Shown piece by piece: positions 17,657 through 25,137 of a DNA stretch of 64,000 nucleotides (position 1 is the stretch's first letter; each line of letters starts with the position of its first letter). Made by a program: the position numbers and the translations under genes. The notes beneath the pieces were generated by a model. That model ran no database searches. It was not told the DNA's origin and was given only the letters and a program-made list of their open reading frames with translations. The stretch is from an uncultured Methylophilaceae bacterium (GTDB taxonomy: Bacteria > Pseudomonadota > Gammaproteobacteria > Burkholderiales > Methylophilaceae): the NCBI GenBank assembly GCA_903870995.1, contig CAIQFD010000008.1:44716-108715 (forward strand). Reading direction: 5' to 3'.

Positions 17657-19096
17657 CTAGTTAAACCAGCCACCTTTTTTTGGTTCATCAATTAAACCAC
17701 GAAGCTCTTTTAGTCGAGCTTCGACAATGGATTGCTGATAAAAATCAGCATCGCCAGACTTTACTGCTAAGTCCATCTGCTCTAGAGCTTTCGGCACATT
17801 GTAACGCCTAAAATAGGCTTCACCTTGCGCTTGATGGCTAAGCAAGTTTTTTCCCAATGCGGCGTAACCTTTCGCCTTCAATTCGTAAATATAAGGATCG
17901 CTAGGATATAAGCTTTGTTTTTCATTCAGCAATTGCAACGCTTGTTGTGACTGACGAATACGCAAGAAATGCTCAGCATATCCGTAAATTAAAGCGCGAC
18001 TACCTGGATAAATGACTAAACCTGCTTGATAAGCTTTTGCGGCTTGCGTTGGATTATCACGAGCCACTTCAATATTAGCTGCAAGGCTGGCAAAAAATGG
18101 GTGGCTGGGCGTATTGGCACTTAGCCAACTTAACTCGTTACTTGCTCCATCCACATTGCCAACACGCAACATTGCAATCGCAAGTCCATAATGCTGAGCA
18201 CTTTCGCTGATGTAACGTCTATCTATCAAATTGGCTTGAAATAAACTCACTGCCTCATTTGCAACACCACCACTCGCCAGCACCTTGGCTCGCACCAAGT
18301 CAAAATCTGGTGAATATGGCGCCATCCGATAACGGCTATTCGCAGTGCGCGCAGTTACATCAGCAATACGCTCACTAGTAATTGGGTGGGTGCGTAAAAA
18401 AGCCGGTGCACTACCTTCCACATAGCGAGTACCTTTTTGCATGATTTGAAAAAAGCTCGCCATCCCATGGGTGTCGTAACCCGCGCTTTCCAAAATTGAA
18501 ATGCCAACACGGTCAGCTTCGCGTTCATGATCGCGTGTGTAATCCAATTGCTTTTGCACAGAACCTGCGGATGAGGTCATCATGGCAGCGCTAGCAAGCT
18601 GTGGATTTGCGCGTGCGGATAAAATCGCTAATGCCATCCCCGCCATACTAATCAAAGAATCATTTTTCTGCTGGGCCATCATTCTCGCCATATGATGTTG
18701 CACCACGTGACCGATTTCATGACCAATCACACCTGCCAATTCAGATTCGTTGGTAGCGGCCACAATCAGGCCTGTATGCACGCCAATCACCCCACCAGGC
18801 ATCGCAAAAGCATTAATGCTGTTGTCCTTAACCACAAAAAAGTTAAACCACTGCGTTTTGTCTGGGCCGTTACTCGCTAAGCGCATGCCAAGATTTTGAA
18901 TGTAATCGGTAATTTCTGGGTCGGAAAGCACCTCATCGCTCGACATCACGCTACGCATGATTTGGTCAGCAATTTTCTTTTCTTGAAGTGGCGAAAGCAC
19001 AGTCGCTGAGACATCGCCCAAATCAGGCAAATCATCTGCTAATGCGATAGGCGCAAATAAGGAAAACAACAGAAGGCTATAAACAAGTTTCATCAT
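17657..19096 (-). CDS. bepA: M48 metalloprotease with TPR repeats (BepA/YfgC-like)
   Basis: 479 residues. Sec signal peptide (1-20, ending IALA), M48 protease domain with zinc motif GVIGHEIGHVVQHH (about 125-138) and a third ligand Glu in HEREADRVG. TPR-like helices follow (about 270-450). This matches BepA, the periplasmic protease/chaperone that checks assembly of LptD and other beta-barrel proteins. It is divergent from moaC. The symbol is by family resemblance. Confidence 0.85.
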   Translation of the reverse strand: MMKLVYSLLLFSLFAPIALADDLPDLGDVSATVLSPLQEKKIADQIMRSVMSSDEVLSDPEITDYIQNLGMRLASNGPDKTQWFNFFVVKDNSINAFAMPGGVIGVHTGLIVAATNESELAGVIGHEIGHVVQHHMARMMAQQKNDSLISMAGMALAILSARANPQLASAAMMTSSAGSVQKQLDYTRDHEREADRVGISILESAGYDTHGMASFFQIMQKGTRYVEGSAPAFLRTHPITSERIADVTARTANSRYRMAPYSPDFDLVRAKVLASGGVANEAVSLFQANLIDRRYISESAQHYGLAIAMLRVGNVDGASNELSWLSANTPSHPFFASLAANIEVARDNPTQAAKAYQAGLVIYPGSRALIYGYAEHFLRIRQSQQALQLLNEKQSLYPSDPYIYELKAKGYAALGKNLLSHQAQGEAYFRRYNVPKALEQMDLAVKSGDADFYQQSIVEARLKELRGLIDEPKKGGWFN

Positions 19097-19126
19097 TGCG
19101 TATGATAACGTTACTCACTAGGTCCA

Positions 19127-19146
19127 TGAGAGCTTTTTGATGCTCT
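19127..19146. other. Hairpin in the bepA-moaC divergent gap
   Basis: Arms GAGAGC and GCTCTC with an 8-nt loop (TTTTTGAT), in the divergent promoter region. It could be an operator or a leader hairpin. No T tract follows, so it is not an obvious terminator. Confidence 0.4.
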
Positions 19147-19252
19147 CAAGTAGTAAAATAATAGTACACGATGTTATAACGACATTACGAAGCAAGTTCA
19201 CCGTTCACATCGAAATTATCATGCGAACAAGTTAAATAAGAAAGCAACATTG

Positions 19253-19732
19253 ATGAGCGAACTTACCCATTTTGATAGCCAAGGCCAAGCGCATATGGTC
19301 GATGTTGGCAGCAAAACTGAAACAGAGCGTGTAGCCGTAGCAACAGGCAATATCCGTATGCTACCAGATACGTTGCAATTGATTTTAAAAGGCGATGCCA
19401 AAAAAGGCGATGTATTAGGTATTGCTCGCATTGCGGCGATTCAAGCGTCAAAACGCACTTCCGATTTAATTCCCCTTTGCCACCCCATCAGTCTCACCAA
19501 AGTGGGTGTTGAATTTAATATCGACGAAGGAACTAACACCATTCATTGCAATGTGACTGCAAAATGCACGGGTAAAACAGGTGTGGAAATGGAAGCGCTT
19601 ACCGCCACCAGCGTAGCCTTGCTAACCATTTACGACATGTGCAAAGCCGTTGACCGCGGTATGGTGATGGGTGAAATTAAGCTGCTAGAAAAACAAGGTG
19701 GAAAATCGGGGCATTGGGTGGCGGAGAAGTAG
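19253..19732 (+). CDS. moaC: Cyclic pyranopterin monophosphate synthase MoaC
   Basis: 159 residues from the ATG at 19253; a TTG one codon earlier is less likely. With MoaA it converts GTP to cyclic pyranopterin monophosphate for molybdenum cofactor. Motifs: [27 protein letters not shown], and [24 protein letters not shown]. The gene is intact, but its last part from about 19636 is duplicated at 33248-33344. The current C-terminal residues (HWVAEK) were probably supplied by the inserted island and replaced the original ending (HWAAQA). Confidence 0.95.
   Translation: MSELTHFDSQGQAHMVDVGSKTETERVAVATGNIRMLPDTLQLILKGDAKKGDVLGIARIAAIQASKRTSDLIPLCHPISLTKVGVEFNIDEGTNTIHCNVTAKCTGKTGVEMEALTATSVALLTIYDMCKAVDRGMVMGEIKLLEKQGGKSGHWVAEK
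19636..19732 (+). repeat. Left attachment region: 3' end of moaC (direct repeat copy 1)
   Basis: This 97-bp stretch aligns without gaps to 33248-33344. It includes two identical runs of 20 bp, ATGGTGATGGGTGAAATTAA and CTGCTAGAAAAACAAGGTGG, separated by one mismatch. The similarity declines only over the last codons. It is read as attL; the crossover probably lies in the identical runs. Confidence 0.88.
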
Positions 19733-19790
19733 CTACTAACATACCAATCTTCAAATCACTTCAAATATAGATAAAAAGTCTCATTTGTCC

Positions 19791-19809
19791 TAAATCTGTC
19801 CTAATTTTG
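19791..19809 (+). repeat. Imperfect direct repeat upstream of integrase 1
   Basis: The 19 bp TAAATCTGTCCTAATTTTG match 17 of 19 bases at 20860-20878, beyond the other end of the integrase gene. Such short repeats around an integrase are candidates for arm-type binding sites. Found by eye. Confidence 0.5.
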
Positions 19810-19817
19810 GATGGAAA

Positions 19818-20807
19818 ATGGCGACATTTCGTAAGCGTAATGGCAAATGGCAAGCCCGTGTAACACGGAAAGGCTATGACACTCTCTGTAAAACTTTTGA
19901 ATCAAAAAAAGATGCGCAATATTGGGCAAGGGGTATTGAAAGCAATATTGATAAAGGCGCATATAAAAACCTTCGCTATGCCCAAAAGATAACATTCAAA
20001 GAGCTAATCGAACGTTTTATTAACGAAGTAACTCCATCAATGCGTGGCGCTGCCGCAGATACTTATCGTCTTCGTGCAATCGCAAGGCGACCGATCAGTA
20101 AGCTCAGCATGACCGAACTGACTCCAACCAAATTAGCAGAATATAGAGATCAGCGATTAAAAATCATTGCTCCTAATACGATGCTAAGAGAACTGTCCTA
20201 TTTTTCAGCCATCATCAATCATGCGAGGCGTGAATGGGGGCTTAACATTGAAAATCCCGTCGCAATGATTAAAAAGCCACCAATGCCCGAAGGCAGAACA
20301 AGGGTGCTAACTGAGGATGAAAAGATACGAATAATTAATGCCATTCAAAAAGCCAAGCCCGCCAATACAAATGTTTGGGTACCAGCAATAATAGAGTTTG
20401 CTTTAGCCACTGCGATGAGGCTAGGCGAAATTACATCACTTTTATGGAAAGATGTAGATTTCAATAATCGAACAGCTTTCTTGCCGATTACGAAGAATGG
20501 TAGTTGCCGTTATGTACCACTATCAAATACTGCGATCAAAATTCTTAACGAGCTACCTCGTAATCACGACAGAGTTTTCCCATTTATAAACGGATCAGTA
20601 TCACTAGCATTCACTCGATATTCCCGCAAAGCAGGCGTAAAGGAAGTGCGCTTTCATGATTTGAGGCATACAGCGATTACTGCTATGTCAGGCAAGCTCA
20701 CGAATGTTATCGAACTATCTAGCGTCACTGGTCATAGATCGCTATCAATGCTCAAACGCTATATTCATCTAAACATTACTGAGCTAGCAAGAAAATTAGA
20801 CGATTAA
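19818..20807 (+). CDS. Tyrosine recombinase/phage-type integrase 1
   Basis: 329 residues. An N-terminal AP2-like DNA-binding segment (FRKRNGKWQARVTRKGYDT) is followed by a SAM-like core-binding domain (about 60-150) and a catalytic domain. The catalytic set is visible: Arg in ATAMRLGEI, H-x-x-R in FHDLRHTAI, GH in VTGHRSL, and the nucleophile Tyr in LKRYIHLN. It starts 85 bp after the moaC stop and is a leading candidate for the enzyme that placed this island in moaC. Confidence 0.93.
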   Translation: MATFRKRNGKWQARVTRKGYDTLCKTFESKKDAQYWARGIESNIDKGAYKNLRYAQKITFKELIERFINEVTPSMRGAAADTYRLRAIARRPISKLSMTELTPTKLAEYRDQRLKIIAPNTMLRELSYFSAIINHARREWGLNIENPVAMIKKPPMPEGRTRVLTEDEKIRIINAIQKAKPANTNVWVPAIIEFALATAMRLGEITSLLWKDVDFNNRTAFLPITKNGSCRYVPLSNTAIKILNELPRNHDRVFPFINGSVSLAFTRYSRKAGVKEVRFHDLRHTAITAMSGKLTNVIELSSVTGHRSLSMLKRYIHLNITELARKLDD

Positions 20808-20825
20808 GTAATATCCCGTACTTAA

Positions 20826-20862
20826 TTAAGTCAAGCGTCTAGTTACTAGACGCTTGACTTAA
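20826..20862. repeat. Hairpin repeat family, copy 1 (17-bp arms)
   Basis: A perfect inverted repeat with 17-bp arms and the 3-nt loop TTA. Its inner core (20834-20854, arms AGCGTCTAG and CTAGACGCT) recurs at 23154, 24529 (variant), 26612 and 29331. It lies 27 nt (core) after the integrase stop. There is no downstream T tract, so a simple intrinsic terminator is not obvious. Confidence 0.85.
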
Positions 20863-20878
20863 ATCTGTCTAAATTTTG
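20860..20878 (+). repeat. Imperfect direct repeat downstream of integrase 1
   Basis: TAAATCTGTCTAAATTTTG, the partner of 19791-19809, differing at two adjacent bases. It abuts hairpin copy 1. Confidence 0.5.
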
Positions 20879-20971
20879 TCACCCTTATTTCGCTAACACT
20901 ATATCTAATTGTTAGTCTAGTTCTAAACGGTGTAGGATTAAAGACGTCTTTTTGAGAACCGTCTCTACCTT

Positions 20972-23134
20972 ATGAACAAACTAAAAATTAAATTTGAAGA
21001 TTGTTATGGCATTAAGTCATTGGATCACAATTTTGATTTTTCGAATTGCAGTCCTAAAGCATATGCCATTTATGCTCCCAACGGAGTCATGAAGACCTCG
21101 TTTGCTAAAGTTTTTGTTGATTTGTCTAAAGGGGAAAATCCGAAAGAAGAGCGATACAACAGAAAAGCAAAATGTACTGTTGAGTCAGATAAAACACCAC
21201 CTCTACCTGAAACTATTTTCGTCTTAAAGGCAGAAGTAGATCTTCGTGAAGATAATCCATCTGTAACGGACATATTAGTCCGTCCAGAAAGCAAAGCTGC
21301 ATATGATGCATTAGCAACAGAGTTAGAAAGTCTTAAAAATAAACTCATCAACTCCCTAAACAAACTATCAAACTTCCCTAAAAAGTTTATAGAGCATCAA
21401 TTAATGTTGGATTTTGATGAAGAGAGTCTCTTTGACTGCCTTAATAAAGCTCTAGAAAATAAAGTTGAAGAAAATCTATCAGATTACGAATATGGCGTCA
21501 TATTTGACTCAAAAGCTATTGAAGTCTTGAAAAGTCCAGAGTTTATATCTAAAGCTGAAGAGTTCAATCAAAGATATCAAGAGTTGTTCAATAAAGCAGG
21601 CACCATATACAAAAAAGGGATTTTTAATCCTTCAAAAGCAGATATGGCTTTTGACACTCTAGAAAAACAAGGATTTTTTACGGGAGGACATAAAGTCCAT
21701 TTGCGTGATGAAGCATCCTCTTTTGATCAAGCCGAACTCAAGAAAAAAGTTCAAGAAATAAATGCAACAATTGACAATGACTCAACGCTTAAAAAACTGC
21801 GTGATAGTCTTGCTAAAAATGTCCAAACGCAAGCATTAACAAATTTAATAGAAACTTTATCTCCTTCTCAGGTAGATTTTTTATTAGAAAATGCCAAGCC
21901 AATAAATCAAAATAAATTTAAACAAGACCTTTGGTCTTATTACATTAACAATAGTTCTGATGCTCAAGCGTATTATGAAAAGTATCTGGAATACCGTAAA
22001 GATATGGATCAAATAGAAGCAGATGCTAAACAACTTGGTCCACATTGGAAAAAAGCTGTAGATCGGTTTAATGATCGTTTCGTTGATATGCCATTTACTT
22101 TATCAATATCGAACCAGATAAAAGCTGTTCTTGGCCAAGAACCACCAAGGCTTGCCTTTACATTTAAAGATGGCATTGATGAAGTAACTTGGTCACGAGA
22201 AGATATCAAAACTTTAAGCCAAGGCGAGAGAAGAGCATTTTATCTTTTAAATTTTATTTTCGAAGTTGAAGCAAGAGAACTAAAAAAACAAGAAACTTTA
22301 TTCATTATTGACGACCCCGCAGATTCTTTTGACTACAAGAACAAACATGCCATCGTTCAGTATCTAAAAGACCTAACAAAAGTTGATTGTTTTCACCAGA
22401 TCATACTTACACACAATTTCGACTTTTTCAGAACATTAGCTATTAGCGACTTTGTAAATCGTAGTAGATGCTTAATGACTAGAAAAGATGAAAATGGCGT
22501 ATATCTGGACTTAGCTGACGGAGTAAGAAACTACTTTATATACAAAATTAAAGACAAAGTAGCAGTTAATGACTCCATTTTGCTTACATCTATTCCTTTC
22601 ACTAGGAACATTATTGAATATACGAGCGGGGAAAATGATAATGATTATTTACTACTAACTAGTTTAGTACATTGGAAAAATGACACTGATCAGATAACAG
22701 TAGGTAAGTATCTTAATGTTTACAACAAAATCTTTAGTAAGCAGGAAGATGAAAGTGATCCAAGACTTTTAAAAGACATACTATCAAGTAAAGCTAAAGA
22801 AATATCTCAGCAAATAGACCACAAAGCATTAAATCTTGAGGATAAGATTGTGCTTTCCATGGCTATTCGGATGCAAGCCGAAATATATCTTTTAAACCAA
22901 CTTAGAAAATACAAAGATGACAATAATTATTGGTGCCAAGACAAAAATCAATTTGGCAATTTAATCAAAGAATATACAAGCTTCAGTCCCAACTCTAGAG
23001 AGTTAACTGTTTTAGAAAAAGTCAGCATAACTGTTAGTTCAAATATTCATTTAAATTCGTTCATGTATGAGCCAATTTTAGATCTTGATATTAGACACTT
23101 AATTGACCTTTACAATCAGGTCGCCAGTCTTTAG
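20972..23134 (+). CDS. SMC/Rad50-like ABC-type ATPase (AAA_13-like), defence candidate
   Basis: 720 residues. An ABC-type ATP-binding head is split by a long helical insertion (about 100-380). Variant Walker A APNGVMKTS (35-43; the usual second Gly of GxxGxGK is absent), signature LSQGE (415-419), Walker B LFIIDD (443-448), then DSFD, and H-loop ILTHNFD (H481). The C-terminal 230 residues match no motif I know and end with SFMYEPILDLD. The head resembles RloC/PrrC-type and other single-gene phage-resistance ATPases, but no anticodon-nuclease or nuclease motif was recognised. It is AT-rich compared with the chromosome and has no clear Shine-Dalgarno. Function is inferred from fold and island context. 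Confidence 0.75.
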   Translation: MNKLKIKFEDCYGIKSLDHNFDFSNCSPKAYAIYAPNGVMKTSFAKVFVDLSKGENPKEERYNRKAKCTVESDKTPPLPETIFVLKAEVDLREDNPSVTDILVRPESKAAYDALATELESLKNKLINSLNKLSNFPKKFIEHQLMLDFDEESLFDCLNKALENKVEENLSDYEYGVIFDSKAIEVLKSPEFISKAEEFNQRYQELFNKAGTIYKKGIFNPSKADMAFDTLEKQGFFTGGHKVHLRDEASSFDQAELKKKVQEINATIDNDSTLKKLRDSLAKNVQTQALTNLIETLSPSQVDFLLENAKPINQNKFKQDLWSYYINNSSDAQAYYEKYLEYRKDMDQIEADAKQLGPHWKKAVDRFNDRFVDMPFTLSISNQIKAVLGQEPPRLAFTFKDGIDEVTWSREDIKTLSQGERRAFYLLNFIFEVEARELKKQETLFIIDDPADSFDYKNKHAIVQYLKDLTKVDCFHQIILTHNFDFFRTLAISDFVNRSRCLMTRKDENGVYLDLADGVRNYFIYKIKDKVAVNDSILLTSIPFTRNIIEYTSGENDNDYLLLTSLVHWKNDTDQITVGKYLNVYNKIFSKQEDESDPRLLKDILSSKAKEISQQIDHKALNLEDKIVLSMAIRMQAEIYLLNQLRKYKDDNNYWCQDKNQFGNLIKEYTSFSPNSRELTVLEKVSITVSSNIHLNSFMYEPILDLDIRHLIDLYNQVASL

Positions 23135-23153
23135 CTAAATATTCTGGAGTAGA

Positions 23154-23174
23154 AGCGTCTAGTTGCTAGACGCT
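23154..23174. repeat. Hairpin repeat family, copy 2
   Basis: Arms AGCGTCTAG and CTAGACGCT with loop TTG, 20 nt after the ATPase stop and between convergent genes. It is followed by TTGTTTTG, so this copy could act as a weak terminator. Confidence 0.8.
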
Positions 23175-23216
23175 TTGTTTTGCGCTTTAAGACACCCTAG
23201 CGTTAATCTAAGGCAC

Positions 23217-23672
23217 CTAATTTAGATCAACATTGGTCGCAATAAACACAGGTTTGTTAACGCCGATGTTTCGACACAAGTGGACATCGAGTGTCCACTC
23301 CTCAACAGTTTGATTATCAGGATCATTGATCGTCGTATAAAGCTCACTGGTACTTGGTGCGTAAATTGAATAACCATCTACTTTGGTTTTTGATTTAGTC
23401 AGTGGGTCATAACGCACTAGCCAACTAAACAATAAATCCTCATTTTCAGGAAAACCTGAATTACGTAATTGTCGAATTACATTCATTTGCTCATCGCTTT
23501 TGGCTGAAGCTTCCCAAGCAGCATATTGGTAGTAATCCACTAGGTATTTACTACTGGGATTTCTAAGTTCCACTGAGCCATTAAAGAATGCTCTGCGGAA
23601 TTGATTCTTGCCAAACGTCGTGTTGAATTTCTCATTAACAAAACCTCTTACTGCTATTTCTCTTTCTATCAT
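23217..23672 (-). CDS. Hypothetical protein
   Basis: 151 residues, soluble, with no family recognised. It is rich in aromatic and polar residues (DYYQYAAWEAS; LLFSWLVRYDPLT), and its C-terminal half looks like beta strands. It has a good ribosome site (AAGGAAAAAAG) before the ATG. It is convergent with the ATPase gene, and its own upstream side is the large inverted-repeat region. It could be phage- or plasmid-derived. Confidence 0.6.
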   Translation of the reverse strand: MIEREIAVRGFVNEKFNTTFGKNQFRRAFFNGSVELRNPSSKYLVDYYQYAAWEASAKSDEQMNVIRQLRNSGFPENEDLLFSWLVRYDPLTKSKTKVDGYSIYAPSTSELYTTINDPDNQTVEEWTLDVHLCRNIGVNKPVFIATNVDLN

Positions 23673-23689
23673 TTTCTTTTTTCCTTTTT

Positions 23690-23915
23690 CTTAAGTTGCG
23701 AGGTTGTGCTGGTTACAAAGGAGTCGAGACAAAAAGATGTTGCTTCGAGTTAAGTCGCAAGAGACAAGAGAAAAAGAAGTCGCTTCGTGTGTTGCTTAGT
23801 CAGAGTTACTCATTTGTAACCCCTAGTGACTTAAGTAACTAACTCACTTAACTCAACTAGCAACTTCTTTTATTTCTTTTGCGACCTAACTTTGTAACCT
23901 AGCAACTCGCAAAAG
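23690..23915. repeat. Long imperfect inverted repeat, noncoding
   Basis: The 382-bp gap 23673-24054 holds no gene. About 225 bp of it folds back on itself. Outer pairs: TTGCGAG (23696-23702) with CTCGCAA (23906-23912), and GGTTACAAAG (23711-23720) with CTTTGTAACC (23890-23899). Middle pairs: GTTGCT/AGCAAC (23739-23744/23859-23864) and GAGTTAAGT/ACTTAACTC (23747-23755/23846-23854). A central hairpin has GTTAC/GTAAC arms. Direct copies of GAGACAA plus a TTGCTTCG/TCGCTTCG motif occur in the left arm. It could be a structured RNA, a replication or regulatory site, or remnants of inverted duplication. No coding frame fits. Confidence 0.7.
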
Positions 23916-24054
23916 TATTTATGCCTGTATAAGAAAAACCACTTAAAACTGGTAAAAAATGAGTCAAAACGAAAGATCACCAACAAATCGGTTGTCCGTT
24001 CACGGAATCTGACATTAACTTACTGAGTGCCCATTCATTAATAGGAGAAAACAA

Positions 24055-24495
24055 ATGAGCACATTAGGTACATTAAAGTTAACCGCAGAGACTAAACCAC
24101 TACACATTGCGCCAGTTCAGCAGCGCAGAAACAAACTATCGCATCGCTTATGGGAACAGATCCAATTAGCCAAAAGCCAAATAGAAGGTACGGAGTTTGT
24201 AGTTAAGAAATACCGATCATTTAAAGATCAAGAAACAGGATTGCGTAAACAACTAGAAGTACCTAAACGGATTAGACCTTGGTGGTTTATTTCAGCTAAC
24301 GGGAAAGTGTGTATTTCTATCAAGTACGGCACTAGCGTATTAGAGCTAGCAAAAGGAAAGCCTAGCGTTGAAGTAGACAGTCCACAGGACTTAGTCAAAG
24401 CACTAGAGACTATCAAGGTCGCAGTTGAAAGTGGTGAGCTAGATAGCCAGATAGAACTAGCGAGTACTAACTTAAGAGCTGGCTTTAAGCACTAG
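24055..24495 (+). CDS. DUF6641-like small protein
   Basis: 146 residues with the strong start signal ATAGGAGAAAACAA. Motifs QQRRNKLSHRLWEQIQLAK and KRIRPWWFISANGKVCISIKYG match my memory of a family (I believe DUF6641) carried by plasmids and integrative elements of proteobacteria. Its role is unknown. It is followed by the hairpin array and two very small genes, probably a conserved element module. Confidence 0.65.
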   Translation: MSTLGTLKLTAETKPLHIAPVQQRRNKLSHRLWEQIQLAKSQIEGTEFVVKKYRSFKDQETGLRKQLEVPKRIRPWWFISANGKVCISIKYGTSVLELAKGKPSVEVDSPQDLVKALETIKVAVESGELDSQIELASTNLRAGFKH

Positions 24496-24528
24496 CAAAG
24501 GAGAAAAAACTAATAGTATTTTAAGACC

Positions 24529-24549
24529 AGCGTCGCGTAACGCGACGCT
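24529..24549. repeat. Hairpin repeat family, copy 3 (compensatory variant)
   Basis: Arms AGCGTCGCG and CGCGACGCT with loop TAA, 34 nt after the previous stop codon. Compared with the other copies, the three inner pairs change from TAG/CTA to GCG/CGC, so pairing is kept. It is the first stem of the hairpin array. Confidence 0.75.
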
Positions 24550-24750
24550 TAATAACGCGGGGCAGTGCCCCGCCTATAGTCGGCTAGCTGGCCGACGTAA
24601 AGGGAGTGAGGCATAAGCATCATCTTGTGCTCTAGCTAGAGCTGCTTTTAAAGATGATGCGAGCTCACTTTGAACAGTTGCGGGAACTGGTGCTTTGAAA
24701 AGTGAGATATGCCGAACCTGAAGCGCCGAGTCCGCTGGACGCAAAGGCGC
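24529..24750. other. Array of six hairpins, noncoding; possible structured RNA or origin
   Basis: Stems in order: 24529-24549 (9 bp); 24557-24573 (GCGGGGCA/TGCCCCGC); 24579-24596 (GTCGGC/GCCGAC); 24617-24660 (GCATCATCTT/AAGATGATGC, enclosing the palindrome GCTCTAGCTAGAGC); 24664-24706 (CTCACTTT/AAAGTGAG, enclosing CAGTT/AACTG); 24724-24750 (GCGCC/GGCGC, enclosing GTCC/GGAC). Almost every base is in a stem, and this stretch is richer in GC than the flanking cargo. No convincing coding frame exists. Candidates are a large noncoding RNA, a single-strand or double-strand replication origin, or a transfer origin. Confidence 0.6.
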
Positions 24751-24777
24751 GAAGTCCGATAAAAGATAAATAATTGT

Positions 24778-24924
24778 ATGTATCGATATCAAGTACAAGC
24801 GAGAGTGAATGGAACATGGGTGAAGACCGTGATCTTTGCTGACAATGATCTACACGCTCGTTTGATTGCGCAGTATCAATTCGGGCGCAGTAATGTGCCA
24901 TTTGCACCTACTAAAATTGGATAA
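24778..24924 (+). CDS. Small hypothetical protein (48 aa)
   Basis: An ATG at 24778 opens a 48-residue frame starting MYRYQVQARVNGTWVKTV and ending PFAPTKIG. The composition is protein-like: alternating polar and hydrophobic residues, a likely small beta/alpha fold with two Arg/Gln-rich stretches. It lies directly after the hairpin array and 5 bp before another small gene. No clear Shine-Dalgarno; no family recognised with certainty. Confidence 0.6.
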   Translation: MYRYQVQARVNGTWVKTVIFADNDLHARLIAQYQFGRSNVPFAPTKIG

Positions 24925-24929
24925 TTATT

Positions 24930-25094
24930 ATGCGTTTTTATGAGTTCGCTAGTGCGATTAAGAAGCCACTGACTCCAGATCAAGCAAAGATTCAAGGAAT
25001 GAAGAATCAGGTTAAAAATACTCAAAAAGCAATTAAAGCTGAGAAGGCTCGCCAGAAGATTAGGAATGGGCAAAAACAGCTTGCAGCAATATAG
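24930..25094 (+). CDS. Small basic helical protein (54 aa)
   Basis: A 54-residue frame from the ATG at 24930, start MRFYEFASAIKKPLTPDQ, end NGQKQLAAI. After residue 20 it is a highly basic, probably continuous helix with many Lys, Gln and Arg. Could bind nucleic acid. It follows the 48-residue gene by 5 bp. Confidence 0.6.
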   Translation: MRFYEFASAIKKPLTPDQAKIQGMKNQVKNTQKAIKAEKARQKIRNGQKQLAAI

Positions 25095-25110
25095 TAATTC
25101 TTTGTCATCG

Positions 25111-25137
25111 ATGATGAATCACTTTATGATTCATCAT
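25111..25137 (+). promoter_or_regulatory. Hairpin covering the cyclase-like start codon
   Basis: An 11-bp perfect stem, ATGATGAATCA with TGATTCATCAT, loop CTTTA. The initiating ATG (25136-25138) is at the base of the 3' arm, and no Shine-Dalgarno is visible. In RNA this would hide the start; in DNA it could be an operator. Confidence 0.55.

Noticed and set aside
20972..23134. PrrC/RloC anticodon nuclease
   Set aside because: The ATPase head is similar, but I could not find the nuclease residues or a zinc-hook; only the general ATPase class is supported.
23690..24750. Retron-type noncoding RNA
   Set aside because: The inverted-repeat RNA-like regions are suggestive, but no reverse transcriptase gene is present anywhere in the window.
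24574..24907. Minus-strand open frames over the hairpin array
   Set aside because: They run through perfect palindromes and have no ribosome sites or protein-like pattern; shadows of structure and of the 48-aa gene.
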